This document shows positions 44,247 through 51,992 of a DNA stretch of 60,495 nt, in pieces. The notes below the pieces were generated by a model. The model saw only the letters and a program-made list of their open reading frames with translations, did no database searches and was not told the DNA's origin. Source of the stretch: Deltaproteobacteria bacterium. Lineage in GTDB: Bacteria; Desulfobacterota; Binatia; UBA9968; JAJDTQ01. How positions within the stretch are numbered: position 1 is the stretch's first letter; every line of letters begins with the position of its first letter. Position numbers and translations under genes: made by a program. The stretch lies in contig JAPPNE010000033.1 in the NCBI GenBank assembly GCA_028818775.1, positions 1 to 60,495 of the forward strand. Direction: 5' to 3'.

Positions 44247-45475
44247 CGCCTTCCCAACCGGATGAAGACCGCCGCCAGTCCGAGCACCACCACGCCGACG
44301 ATGAACGCCCCGATCCAGCCCCAGATGGTCGGCGTCGACACGGTAACCCTGAAGTCGATGGATTGGCTGACGTCCGGGCTGTTGGTGGTCACGGCCAGCA
44401 TGTAGTCGCCCGCCACGGCACGGTTCGGCGCGGTGACCTCCATCTTTACCTCGCGTACCTCTCCGGGATTGAGATTGTCGACCTTGTCGGGGCGGAAATT
44501 GACCTCCCAGCCGTCGGGCTTGCTCGATAGGAAGGCCAGGTTGGTGAGGGGCGCGGTGCCCGCGTTGCCGATGAGGAAATCCACCTGGGACATCTCGCCG
44601 GCGGTGGCGGAGGCATTGAGCCGGCCCGTGGCCGTGCCCACGTTCAGTTCCTGTGTTCCGGCCAGCGCGACCTTCAGGTCCGCCTGAGCCGACAGGCCGG
44701 CCGAGCGCGCCACGACCACCACCGGGTAGTCACCCGGCTCTCCCTGGAGCGGCGGCTGGATCTCGACGCTCAGGGTCTCGGTGGAGTCCTTCTTGAGCGC
44801 GATGGAGGAGATCTGGGTATCCTCGAACTGGGGCTTGATGCGCACGACCCAGCCCGGAGGCGCCTGCGCCCCCAGCGCGGTCGTCACCGGGTTGTCCGTC
44901 TCGTTCTTGAGGTCGATGCTGAACTTGAAGACCTGGCTCGAGTTGCCGCTCAACACCGGGTACTGGCTCTCCATCTTGAGCCCGCCGGTGTCGACCTTCT
45001 TGGCCGAGACGCGGAAGGCGATCTTGGCGTCCTCCGTCTTCTCGCCCTTGCTGTCCTTGGCCGTCACCGCCACCTCGTAGTCCCCCGGCTCCACGTCGTC
45101 GGGGAGCTTGACCTTGAGTTCAAGGGTGGTGGATTTGCCCCCCTGGACCATGATGCCGCCCACCGGAAAGCTCGGGTACCTGGAGTGAAAAGCGGCGGTC
45201 CAGCCTTCCGGCAGCGACGTCGCCTCCAGCGCGACCCGCACCGACGCCTTCCGCGGGTTGACGACCTCGGCGTCCATCTCGAATTCCTGACCCGGCCCCA
45301 CGGTGATGCCCGTGTACGCCATGATCAACTCGAACGGCTCCTTCTCCTCGTCCGGTATGCTGTCGGCTTGCGACGCCCCGGTCTCCGAAGTCTCGTGCGC
45401 CGTACCCGACAGCGGCCAACAGACCGCCAGACCGGCCAGCAACAGCCAGACAAGAAAAGCCTTGCTAATCCTCAT
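44243..45475 (-). CDS. Exported NEW3 domain-repeat protein of an ABC exporter operon
   Basis: A 410-residue exported protein. A signal peptide (FLVWLLLAGLAVCWPLSGTAHE) leads to three or so immunoglobulin-like NEW3 (NPCBM-associated) repeats: VVNPRKASVRVALEATSLPEGW, DLKNETDNPVTTALGAQAPPGW and IGNAGTAPLTNLAFLSSKPDGW, each ending in a W. A single C-terminal membrane helix (WGWIGAFIVGVVVLGLAAVFIRLG) anchors it. NEW3 proteins commonly sit beside ABC-2 exporters. First gene of the operon, ATG 45475 after GGGGGG; overlaps the ATPase start by ATGA. A role as an extracytoplasmic partner of the transporter is inference from context. Confidence 0.82.
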   Translation of the reverse strand: MRISKAFLVWLLLAGLAVCWPLSGTAHETSETGASQADSIPDEEKEPFELIMAYTGITVGPGQEFEMDAEVVNPRKASVRVALEATSLPEGWTAAFHSRYPSFPVGGIMVQGGKSTTLELKVKLPDDVEPGDYEVAVTAKDSKGEKTEDAKIAFRVSAKKVDTGGLKMESQYPVLSGNSSQVFKFSIDLKNETDNPVTTALGAQAPPGWVVRIKPQFEDTQISSIALKKDSTETLSVEIQPPLQGEPGDYPVVVVARSAGLSAQADLKVALAGTQELNVGTATGRLNASATAGEMSQVDFLIGNAGTAPLTNLAFLSSKPDGWEVNFRPDKVDNLNPGEVREVKMEVTAPNRAVAGDYMLAVTTNSPDVSQSIDFRVTVSTPTIWGWIGAFIVGVVVLGLAAVFIRLGRR

Positions 45476-45577
45476 AGAAACCCCCCGTAGTGTGGTTTTA
45501 CAAAGTTCCGATAAGTAAAGCACGCCCGGTTGGCGAGTCAAACCCAAACTATCCCAACTTCGCCCAAGCCCGTGGTT

Positions 45578-46030
45578 TCATAGCCTGTCGAGTTGCCGCA
45601 GTCCCTCGTAGAGCACGATGGAAACGGCATTGGCGAGGTTCAGGCTCCGCACCGCCGGGCTCATCATGGGTATGACGTAGCAGCGCTTCGCGTTGGCGTC
45701 GAGGAGGCTCTCCGGCAGGCCCCGGGTCTCGGGTCCGAACACGAGGAAGTCGTTTTCCTCGAACCGCGCGGAGACATAGGACAACGCTGCTTTCTTGGAG
45801 AAGAAATGCAGCCGTTCCTCGCCGTGGCGGTGGAGAAATTCCCCCCAGGAACCGTGCACCCGAAGGTCCACGTGCGGCCAGTAGTCCAGGCCGGCGCGCT
45901 TGAGGTGCTTGTCGTCGAGCTGGAACCCCAGCGGCTTGATGAGGTGCAGGGGACTCCGGGTGGCGGCGCACAGGCGCGCCACCGAGCCCGTGTTGGGCGG
46001 GATTTCCGGTTCGAAGAGCACGACGTTCAT
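45578..46030 (-). CDS. trmL: tRNA (cytidine(34)-2'-O)-methyltransferase
   Basis: A 150-residue SPOUT-fold enzyme that 2'-O-methylates the wobble base of leucine tRNAs using SAM. NVVLFEPEIPPNTGSVARLCAAT at the N-terminus is the family hallmark; FLVFGPETRGLPESLL and VRSLNLANAVSIVLYEGLRQ make the knotted SAM pocket. Length matches E. coli TrmL (157). Located 16 bases after dtd on the same strand, so the two are likely cotranscribed. Confidence 0.92.
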   Translation of the reverse strand: MNVVLFEPEIPPNTGSVARLCAATRSPLHLIKPLGFQLDDKHLKRAGLDYWPHVDLRVHGSWGEFLHRHGEERLHFFSKKAALSYVSARFEENDFLVFGPETRGLPESLLDANAKRCYVIPMMSPAVRSLNLANAVSIVLYEGLRQLDRL

Positions 46031-46046
46031 GGTCTTCCGTCGCCCG

Positions 46047-46505
46047 TCACTTTTTCCCGGTCGTGGCGTTGTCGATGAGGAAGGTCACCGGCCCGTCGTT
46101 GACCAGCGACACCTTCATGTGCGCCTGGAACGTCCCGGTGGAGACCCGCGGCCCCACCGCGCGCGCCAGCCGCTCCACGAAGTCTCCGTACAGCCGGTCC
46201 GCCTCCTCCGGCGCGGCCGCGTCCGTCAGCGAAGGGCGCCGCCCCTTGCGGCAGTCGCCGTACAGCGTGAACTGGGACACCACCAGGATCTCGCCCCCGG
46301 TGTCCAGGACGGAACGGTCGAAGCGGCCGGCGCCGTCCGGAAAGATCCGCAGGTTCAGCAGCTTGTCCGCGAGAAACGCGCAGTCGTCCTCCGAATCCCC
46401 CTTGCCGACCCCGAGGAACACGCAGAGCCCGGGTCCGATGGCCGAAACCGTCTCGCCGTCGACGCTCACGCCGGCCCGTTCGACGCGCTGCAGCAGGATT
46501 CTCAT
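46047..46505 (-). CDS. dtd: D-aminoacyl-tRNA deacylase
   Basis: A 152-residue enzyme that removes D-amino acids mis-attached to tRNA. The two signature motifs are present: [17 protein letters not shown] (the SQxxLxG motif) and [13 protein letters not shown] (the NxGPxT motif, here ND-GPVT). Length is standard for Dtd (145-150). Dtd is upstream of trmL and both act in translation quality, so this is a natural two-gene operon. Confidence 0.93.
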   Translation of the reverse strand: MRILLQRVERAGVSVDGETVSAIGPGLCVFLGVGKGDSEDDCAFLADKLLNLRIFPDGAGRFDRSVLDTGGEILVVSQFTLYGDCRKGRRPSLTDAAAPEEADRLYGDFVERLARAVGPRVSTGTFQAHMKVSLVNDGPVTFLIDNATTGKK

Positions 46506-46627
46506 GTGGTGCGTGTTGTGACGTCCCGTTCCCAGGGAGACGTTGACTTCCGAACACCGTTCCGACTAACAACAGCCGGACGATTGTTCAAGCGGCGCGG
46601 GTTCGCGGAGGCCCGGAAATCCATCCC

Positions 46628-47614
46628 ATGAGTACCATCCTCGTCACCGGAGCGTGCGGCTTCATCGGCTGGAAGGTGTGCGAGTTGCTGCTCGCGCGCG
46701 GCGATGCCGTCATCGCCGTCGACGACCTCAATGCCGCCTACGACGTGCGCCTCAAGGAATGGCGCCTGGAACGGCTCCGGGGGCGGCCGGGCTTCGCGTT
46801 CATCCGCGCGGACATCAGCGACCGCGGGGCGTTGCCGGCCCTGACGCGGGCGGTGGAAGCAACAGGGCCGGTAAGCGCGGTGATCAACCTGGCGGCCCGC
46901 GCCGGGGTGCGCGCCTCCGTCGACGACCCCTGGGCCTATGTTTCCACCAACGTCACGGGAACCCTGAACCTGCTGGACCTGTGCCGGACCCGGGAGATCC
47001 GGAAGTTCGTGCTCGCGTCCACGTCGAGCCTCTACGGCGGCGACAACCCGCGCCCCTTCCGGGAGGACGCCGCCACCGACCGCCCGCTGTCGCCCTACGC
47101 CGCCTCCAAGAAGGCCGCCGAGGTCATGGCGCACACGTACCACGCCCTGTACGGCATGGACGTCACCGTCTTGAGGTTTTTCACCGTGTTCGGCCCGGCC
47201 GGCCGGCCGGACATGAGCCTCTTCCGCTTCGTCCAGTGGATCAGCGAAGGGCGGGAGGTCACGGTGTTCGGCGACGGCACCCAGCAGCGCGATTTCACCT
47301 ACGTCGACGACGTCGCCCGCGGCGTCCTGGCGGCGCTGGCGACCGCGCCCGGGTACGAGATCATCAATCTCGGCTCCGACCGGCCCATCGTCCTCAACGA
47401 CGCCCTCCACTTGGTAGAGGGCCTCCTGGGCCAGCGCGCCACCATCCGGTACCGGGACCGTCACCCCGCGGACGTCGACGCCACCTGGGCCGACATCTCC
47501 AAGGCCCGCCGCCTGCTGGGCTGGCAACCCGAGACCGATTTCGCCGCGGGCGTCGGCGCGCTGGTGGACTGGTACCGCCGCAACCGGGACTGGGCCAGGG
47601 ACGTTGCCACCTGA
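46628..47614 (+). CDS. NAD-dependent epimerase/dehydratase (UDP-glucuronate epimerase-like)
   Basis: A 328-residue extended short-chain dehydrogenase. NAD is bound by VTGACGFIGWKVCELLLARGD; the catalytic Y-x-x-x-K is SPYAASKKAAEVMAHTY; and the region RFFTVFGPAGRPDM with DYTYVDD-like DFTYVDDVARGVL matches nucleotide-sugar 4-epimerases and decarboxylases, especially UDP-glucuronate 4-epimerases. It would make a precursor for surface polysaccharide. No other sugar gene adjoins it, so the donor substrate stays unsettled. Start is ATG 46628. Confidence 0.88.
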   Translation: MSTILVTGACGFIGWKVCELLLARGDAVIAVDDLNAAYDVRLKEWRLERLRGRPGFAFIRADISDRGALPALTRAVEATGPVSAVINLAARAGVRASVDDPWAYVSTNVTGTLNLLDLCRTREIRKFVLASTSSLYGGDNPRPFREDAATDRPLSPYAASKKAAEVMAHTYHALYGMDVTVLRFFTVFGPAGRPDMSLFRFVQWISEGREVTVFGDGTQQRDFTYVDDVARGVLAALATAPGYEIINLGSDRPIVLNDALHLVEGLLGQRATIRYRDRHPADVDATWADISKARRLLGWQPETDFAAGVGALVDWYRRNRDWARDVAT

Positions 47615-47688
47615 GGGGAGAGGGTGGTTATCCGCGTCCGTGCCGTTCCGTACAGTCGCCAACTCCTCGCCTTAATGCTACAAACTTC

Positions 47689-47726
47689 GGTGTGGACCGG
47701 CTGACACGGTGTGGACCGGCTGACAG
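47689..47726. repeat. Two tandem 19-bp repeats upstream of tRNA-Ser
   Basis: GGTGTGGACCGGCTGACAC at 47689-47707 is followed directly by a second copy ending in G at 47708-47726. Each unit also carries an internal GTGT...ACAC inverted pair. No gene is attached to it. It may be the remains of a mobile-element end or a binding site; I cannot decide. Confidence 0.75.
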
Positions 47727-47781
47727 ACGCCTTGTCCGCCGGGGCCGGACGATACGGACGGCCCGATCCCCCACGTCCAAC

Positions 47782-47874
47782 GGAGAGGTGACCGAGTCTG
47801 GCTTAAGGTGCACGACTGGAAATCGTGTGTACCCCAAAAGGGTACCAGGGGTTCGAATCCCCTCCTCTCCGCCA
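47782..47874 (+). tRNA. tRNA-Ser (anticodon GGA)
   Basis: A 93-base class II tRNA with CCA encoded. The acceptor stem GGAGAGG pairs with CCTCTCC (47864-47870). The anticodon stem CACGA/TCGTG carries the loop CTGGAAA, anticodon GGA, which reads UCC and UCU serine codons. A long variable arm (GTGTACCCCAAAAGGGTACC) and the T-arm GGGGTTCGAATCCCC are as expected for tRNA-Ser. Confidence 0.97.
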
Positions 47875-47962
47875 TCCAACTTGTCGATATCACGAACATT
47901 TCGGCCGGGACCTTGGCTTGAGAGCCGTCTCGGAGGACGGCGTTGCCTGGACAAGGAGAGCC

Positions 47963-49147
47963 GTGCAATCCGACCATAAGAACGTCCTGGTTCTCGGAAC
48001 CTGTCAAATGCTGTCCGGCACGGGGCGCGGCCTCTTCATGGTGACATCCCCGGTCGTCGCGCTGCTGATTGCACCGCATCCCGCGCTGGTGACCTTGCCG
48101 ACCGGTCTGATCGTGGTCGGCGCCGCCTTGGCCGCCATGCCCACCTCGCTATTCACGCGCCGGTTCGGGCGGAAGATCGGTTTCCTCTGCGGCACCGTCC
48201 TGGCCGCGGCCAGCGGGATATCCTGCACCTCCGCCGTCCTCTTCGGGAACTTCTGGCTGCTTCTGCTGGGCGGTTTTCTGTACGGGTTGTTTTCCAGCTT
48301 TTCCCAGCTCTACCGGTTCGCGGTGGCGGACGCGGCCTCGAAGGAGTTCCGCCCCAAGGCCATTTCGTTTGTGCTCGCCGGCGGCGTGTTCGCCGGGTTC
48401 GCGGGCCCCAATCTGGCGAACTGGGGAAAAGGGCTCTTGAACAGCCACCTTTTCGCCGGCGCATTCCTGTTCATGATCGGGACCGGGCTTCTGGCGGCGC
48501 TGGCGCTGATGTTCCTCAACATCCCGAACCTGACCAGGGAGCAACGGGAAGGGGAGCAGCGGCCGCTGCTGGAAATCATCAGGCAGCCGGTGTTCGTCGT
48601 CGCGGCGGTCTCCGCGACGGTGGCCCAAAGCGTGATGAACTTCCTGATGACGGCGACGCCGGTGGCCATGATCGCCCACGGCGGCCATGCTTTCGGTTCC
48701 GTGGCCACGGTGATCTCGTCACACTCCGTGTCGATGTTCGCGCCCGGGTTCTTTACGGGTTCGCTGGTCAAGCGGTTCGGCGAAATACCGATCATCGTGA
48801 CCGGCCTCGTCCTCCAAGGCGCCTGTATCACCGTCGCCCTGGTGGACGACCACGTCTTCCATTTCTGGCTGGCGATGGTGTTGCTCGGGGTCGGCTGGAA
48901 CTTTACCTACACGGCCGCCACGACCCTCATGACCACCGCCTACACCCCGTCGGAACGCAACAAGACCCAGGGAATGATGAATCAGATCATCTACACGGTG
49001 GTGGCCATCGGGTCCCTGTCATCCGGCGCGGTCATCCATTTCCTGGGCTGGACCTGGGTGAACATCGGTGCCGCACCGATGCTGCTCCTGGCCGTGCTTG
49101 CAACCATCTGGCATGTCGCCGCCAAGTCGAACACGGTCGAGGCTTGA
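47963..49147 (+). CDS. Major facilitator superfamily transporter
   Basis: A 394-residue, 12-helix MFS protein. The N-terminal half has ALAAMPTSLFTRRFGRKIGFLCGTVLAAASG, the signature loop between helices 2 and 3. The GTG at 47963 has AAGGAGAG just upstream (47953-47960) and lies 88 bases after the tRNA; the longer open frame reads the tRNA itself and must be wrong. Its TGA overlaps the downstream TrmI TTG codon. Substrate unknown. Confidence 0.83.
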   Translation: MQSDHKNVLVLGTCQMLSGTGRGLFMVTSPVVALLIAPHPALVTLPTGLIVVGAALAAMPTSLFTRRFGRKIGFLCGTVLAAASGISCTSAVLFGNFWLLLLGGFLYGLFSSFSQLYRFAVADAASKEFRPKAISFVLAGGVFAGFAGPNLANWGKGLLNSHLFAGAFLFMIGTGLLAALALMFLNIPNLTREQREGEQRPLLEIIRQPVFVVAAVSATVAQSVMNFLMTATPVAMIAHGGHAFGSVATVISSHSVSMFAPGFFTGSLVKRFGEIPIIVTGLVLQGACITVALVDDHVFHFWLAMVLLGVGWNFTYTAATTLMTTAYTPSERNKTQGMMNQIIYTVVAIGSLSSGAVIHFLGWTWVNIGAAPMLLLAVLATIWHVAAKSNTVEA

Positions 49148-50061
49148 GCGGTGTGTCCACGCGCTGGGTCACAACGGCCGGCGTGGCGCTTCAAGGAGCA
49201 ACCATTCCCGATTCAAACAAGTCCCACGGCCTTCGCGCCACCGGTGAGCCCCTCCGCGACGGCGACTCGGTCGTTTTCTTCGACCGCAAGGACCGGGAGT
49301 ACCTGAAGACCCTCCGCGCGGGCGAGACCATCTCCATCCGGGGCGGGACCATCGCGGTGGACGACCTCCTGGGTCGGCCCGACGGTTTCAGCGTGCGGTC
49401 GTCGCTCAGGGAGCGGTTCGTGGTGCTGCGCCCGACCCTTGAGCGCCTGATCCCGAACCTGCCGCGCAAGGCGCAGGTGATCTATCCCAAGGACCTGGCC
49501 CTGATCCTGATGTGGGGCGACGTGTATCCGGGAGCGACGGTGGTGGAGGCCGGGGTCGGCCCGGGGGCGCTCACGCTGGCGCTGCTGCGGGCGGTGGGGC
49601 CCGAGGGGCGGGTCATCTCCTTCGAGACACGGGAGGAGCATGCCCGTGCGGCGGAACGGAACGTGGCCCGTTACTACGGCGCCGCGCCCCAGTGGACGCT
49701 GGAGGTGGCGGACGTGGCCGACGGCCTCCGGGAACTCACCGTGGACCGGGTCTTTCTCGATCTCCCGGAACCTTGGCGGCACACCGACCTGGCTTGGCGC
49801 GCGCTGCGGCCCGGCGGCGTTTTCCTGGGCTACGTGCCGACGGTGCTGCAGGTGAAGGGCTTCGTGGATTCCCTGAAGGACCACGGCGGGTTCGCGTGCA
49901 TCGACACCATGGAGACCCTGGTCCGTTACTGGCACGTCAAGGAGATGAGCGTTCGGCCGCAGCACCGCATGGTGGCGCACACGGGGTTCGTCACCACGGC
50001 CCGGCGCGTGGAGATGATGGAAGGGCCGGAGCGGCAGGGTCCGGCGGATCAGGCGGAGTAG
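49144..50061 (+). CDS. trmI: TrmI-type tRNA (adenine-N1)-methyltransferase
   Basis: A SAM-dependent methyltransferase that makes m1A58 in the T-loop of tRNA. VVFFDRKDREYLKTLRAGETISIRGGTIAVDDLLGRPDG is the N-terminal domain of the family; VIYPKDLALILMWGDVYPGATVVEAGVGPGALTLALLRAVGPEGRVISFE is the SAM site; RVFLDLPEPWRHTDLAWRALRPGG is the catalytic strand. The start is uncertain: TTG at 49144 overlaps the MFS stop, but ATT at 49204 has AAGGAG 5 bases upstream (49193-49198), and would begin IPDSNKSHG about 16 residues before the conserved core. I list the longer frame and flag the alternative. Confidence 0.82.
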   Translation: MSGVSTRWVTTAGVALQGATIPDSNKSHGLRATGEPLRDGDSVVFFDRKDREYLKTLRAGETISIRGGTIAVDDLLGRPDGFSVRSSLRERFVVLRPTLERLIPNLPRKAQVIYPKDLALILMWGDVYPGATVVEAGVGPGALTLALLRAVGPEGRVISFETREEHARAAERNVARYYGAAPQWTLEVADVADGLRELTVDRVFLDLPEPWRHTDLAWRALRPGGVFLGYVPTVLQVKGFVDSLKDHGGFACIDTMETLVRYWHVKEMSVRPQHRMVAHTGFVTTARRVEMMEGPERQGPADQAE

Positions 50062-50094
50062 GGGAGTTCGGCGCCGGACATCGACGCCGGCGGG

Positions 50095-50451
50095 TCACTT
50101 CCTCTTGCGGCAGCCTTCGCAGTAGCAGATGTTCGTTCCGGAGTCCTGCACGAGACCTTCGTCCAGGTTGTGGCAGATTTTCTTGCACTCGAGGCAGATG
50201 AAGTAGATGCCCTCGATGGTCTTGTTGATCTTCTCCCGGTTGAGGACGCGCCCCTTGAGCTTCTCGATGCGGATTCCCAGGAGCTCTTCGTACTGCCGCT
50301 TGATCTTGAGCCGGCCGGCGGCGTCGCTCGGCAGGTCCTGATCTTCGGTCTCGTCGGGTTCGTTGACCGCGCCCTTGGATGCCGTCGTTTTCCGAACCGG
50401 TTTTCTTGCCCTGGAAGCGGGCTTTCCCGTGCTGTCTTTGGCAGGAGTCAT
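50095..50451 (-). CDS. Small zinc-ribbon protein
   Basis: A 118-residue basic protein that I cannot name. The N-terminal 40 residues are Lys/Arg/Ser-rich and probably disordered. The middle is a helical segment (LKIKRQYEELLGIRIEKLKG), and the C-terminus has two Cys pairs (FICLECKKICHN and CYCEGCRKRK), the usual four ligands of a zinc ribbon. A role in nucleic-acid binding is inferred only from composition. ATG 50451 is preferred to the upstream frame. Confidence 0.6.
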   Translation of the reverse strand: MTPAKDSTGKPASRARKPVRKTTASKGAVNEPDETEDQDLPSDAAGRLKIKRQYEELLGIRIEKLKGRVLNREKINKTIEGIYFICLECKKICHNLDEGLVQDSGTNICYCEGCRKRK

Positions 50452-50527
50452 GCGCTGGTACCGGTGACGAATAGCCCTTCGGTCCCCCCTTGTCAAGCTG
50501 GACCGGGAACGAAGGGGACGGGGGGAC

Positions 50528-50992
50528 CTACAGCGAGAGGGCGACCCACACCGTGGCCGCCAGAAAGATCAGCATGAGCACCGACGAGTGGTCCAGCTTG
50601 CGCAGTAACCGATCCACCGCTTGGGCGGTGACTCCCTCCGGAGACTCGGTTTGCCGGACGAATCGATGGGCGATGCCCATGCACTGCCAGGTCCCCAGCA
50701 TGATGACGAAGAAGGCCAGCAGCAGCTTCAGCGACAGGGCGGCACCGAATTCCTCCGAGTAGGCCGTCCCGTGCAGTGCCTTGAGGTCGGTGATCCGCGA
50801 AGCCCCGGTCAAGGTCGCAATCCCCAGCAGGGCGATCTGTGCCGGGTTGTACACCCGCAGCACGCGCACGAGGAACGCGGTCCGGGCCTCGGTCGCGGTC
50901 TCGCGCCGCAACGCCGGCAGCAACACGCGCCACAGCGCCGCCACCAGCCCGATGTGAAGGGTCAGCGAAACTATGTGGAAGTCCGCGGCCAA
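50528..50992 (-). CDS. Small integral membrane protein
   Basis: A 154-residue protein with about four hydrophobic segments (near residues 5-25, 50-66, 84-106 and 134-152). I see no family signature; it could be distantly related to CopD-like or DUF2269-type proteins. The start is TTG at 50992, and an internal start is possible. It sits between the zinc-ribbon and the ferredoxin-fusion genes on the same strand, in what may be one operon. Confidence 0.55.
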   Translation of the reverse strand: MAADFHIVSLTLHIGLVAALWRVLLPALRRETATEARTAFLVRVLRVYNPAQIALLGIATLTGASRITDLKALHGTAYSEEFGAALSLKLLLAFFVIMLGTWQCMGIAHRFVRQTESPEGVTAQAVDRLLRKLDHSSVLMLIFLAATVWVALSL

Positions 50993-51012
50993 ACCCTACG
51001 GCGGAGCCGAGG

Positions 51013-51879
51013 CTAGCCGGCGGCCTTGGAGCGCCAGCTCAGGAGCGCCCGCTTGGGGATCTGCTTGCCCGGGGCCTGGTAGTCTTCGGTGAGCTTTGCC
51101 AGGCGCTTGCCGAACTCGTCGAGTTGCTTCTTCTGGAGCTTCTCGAACGCCTTCAGCTCGCGTTCGCGCCGTTCCTGGAACTGCTGCAGTTCGCGCTGCC
51201 GGCTCTCCAGAAACGCCGCGAGGTCGGCGTTCCACTGGTCGTGGAACTGTTGCACGGTGGTGCGCACCAGGTAGTTGAGGTCGTCCTTTACCACCGTCGA
51301 CTTGAAGCATTCCGGGCAGAACAGCACGTTGCCGATGGTCAGGCGGCCGGTTTCCACCTCGTAGGTAGCGCCGCACGCAAAGCAGTGCAGGGACACGGGC
51401 CACGCGTCCGGGGCCGGCACCGAGACGGAGGGTTGCGACGTGTCGGCGTAGACGGCGGCCGGAGCGCCGGCGGGCTGGGGTGCGGCTGCCGGCGCGGCCG
51501 CGGCCGGCGCGGCGGCTGCCGGCTGCGGGGCTGCGTCGGGCTGCGGCGGTGCGTCGGCCGCCTCCGCGGCGGCTGGGGCGCCGGCGCCCGCGCCGGGCCG
51601 GAACCGAGATTCGAAGCTGTCGCCGAAGTCGGTATCGGCGTGAATCTCACGTGCCCGGCCGATAAGCACCTCTTCGGTCTCCACGTTGTTGGGGTCGGTC
51701 ACGCAGCAGTCCACGGGACACACCGCGGCGCACGCTTCGTAGTCGTGGAAGCCCACACACTCGGTGCACAAGACTGGATCGATGACGTAGATCTCATCGT
51801 TCTGAGTGATGGCTTCGTTGGGGCATTCGGGTTCGCAAGCGCCGCAGTTGATGCACTCGCTGGTAATCATGGTGGCCAT
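51013..51879 (-). CDS. Ferredoxin fused through an Ala/Pro linker to a zinc ribbon and a coiled coil
   Basis: A 288-residue multi-part protein. Residues 1-75 are a bacterial-type ferredoxin with two 4Fe-4S sites: C9, C12, C15, C19 (ECINCGACEPECP) and LCTECVGFHDYEACAAVCPVDCC, in the YfhL/FdxA-like layout with an insertion between the second-site cysteines. Residues about 100-155 are a disordered Ala/Pro-rich linker. A CFACGATYEVETG...LFCPECF zinc ribbon (about 164-193) follows. The last 85 residues are a charged helix (DLAAFLESRQRELQQFQERR and onward), likely coiled coil. I know no such fusion by name. ATG 51879 has AGGAGG upstream. Confidence 0.75.
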   Translation of the reverse strand: MATMITSECINCGACEPECPNEAITQNDEIYVIDPVLCTECVGFHDYEACAAVCPVDCCVTDPNNVETEEVLIGRAREIHADTDFGDSFESRFRPGAGAGAPAAAEAADAPPQPDAAPQPAAAAPAAAAPAAAPQPAGAPAAVYADTSQPSVSVPAPDAWPVSLHCFACGATYEVETGRLTIGNVLFCPECFKSTVVKDDLNYLVRTTVQQFHDQWNADLAAFLESRQRELQQFQERRERELKAFEKLQKKQLDEFGKRLAKLTEDYQAPGKQIPKRALLSWRSKAAG

Positions 51880-51992
51880 GGACTCGAAGACCTCCTGTGT
51901 TCCGGCCGGTTCCGGGTGACGTGTGGGTCGCGCAAGGGCACCCCGTACGGCGTCCTCTTGGGATAACAGCGGCTGGAGGACGCGTCAAGGTT

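Noticed and set aside
47689..47874. Integrative element att site at tRNA-Ser
   Set aside because: No integrase and no duplication of the tRNA 3' end; the tandem repeat is a different sequence.
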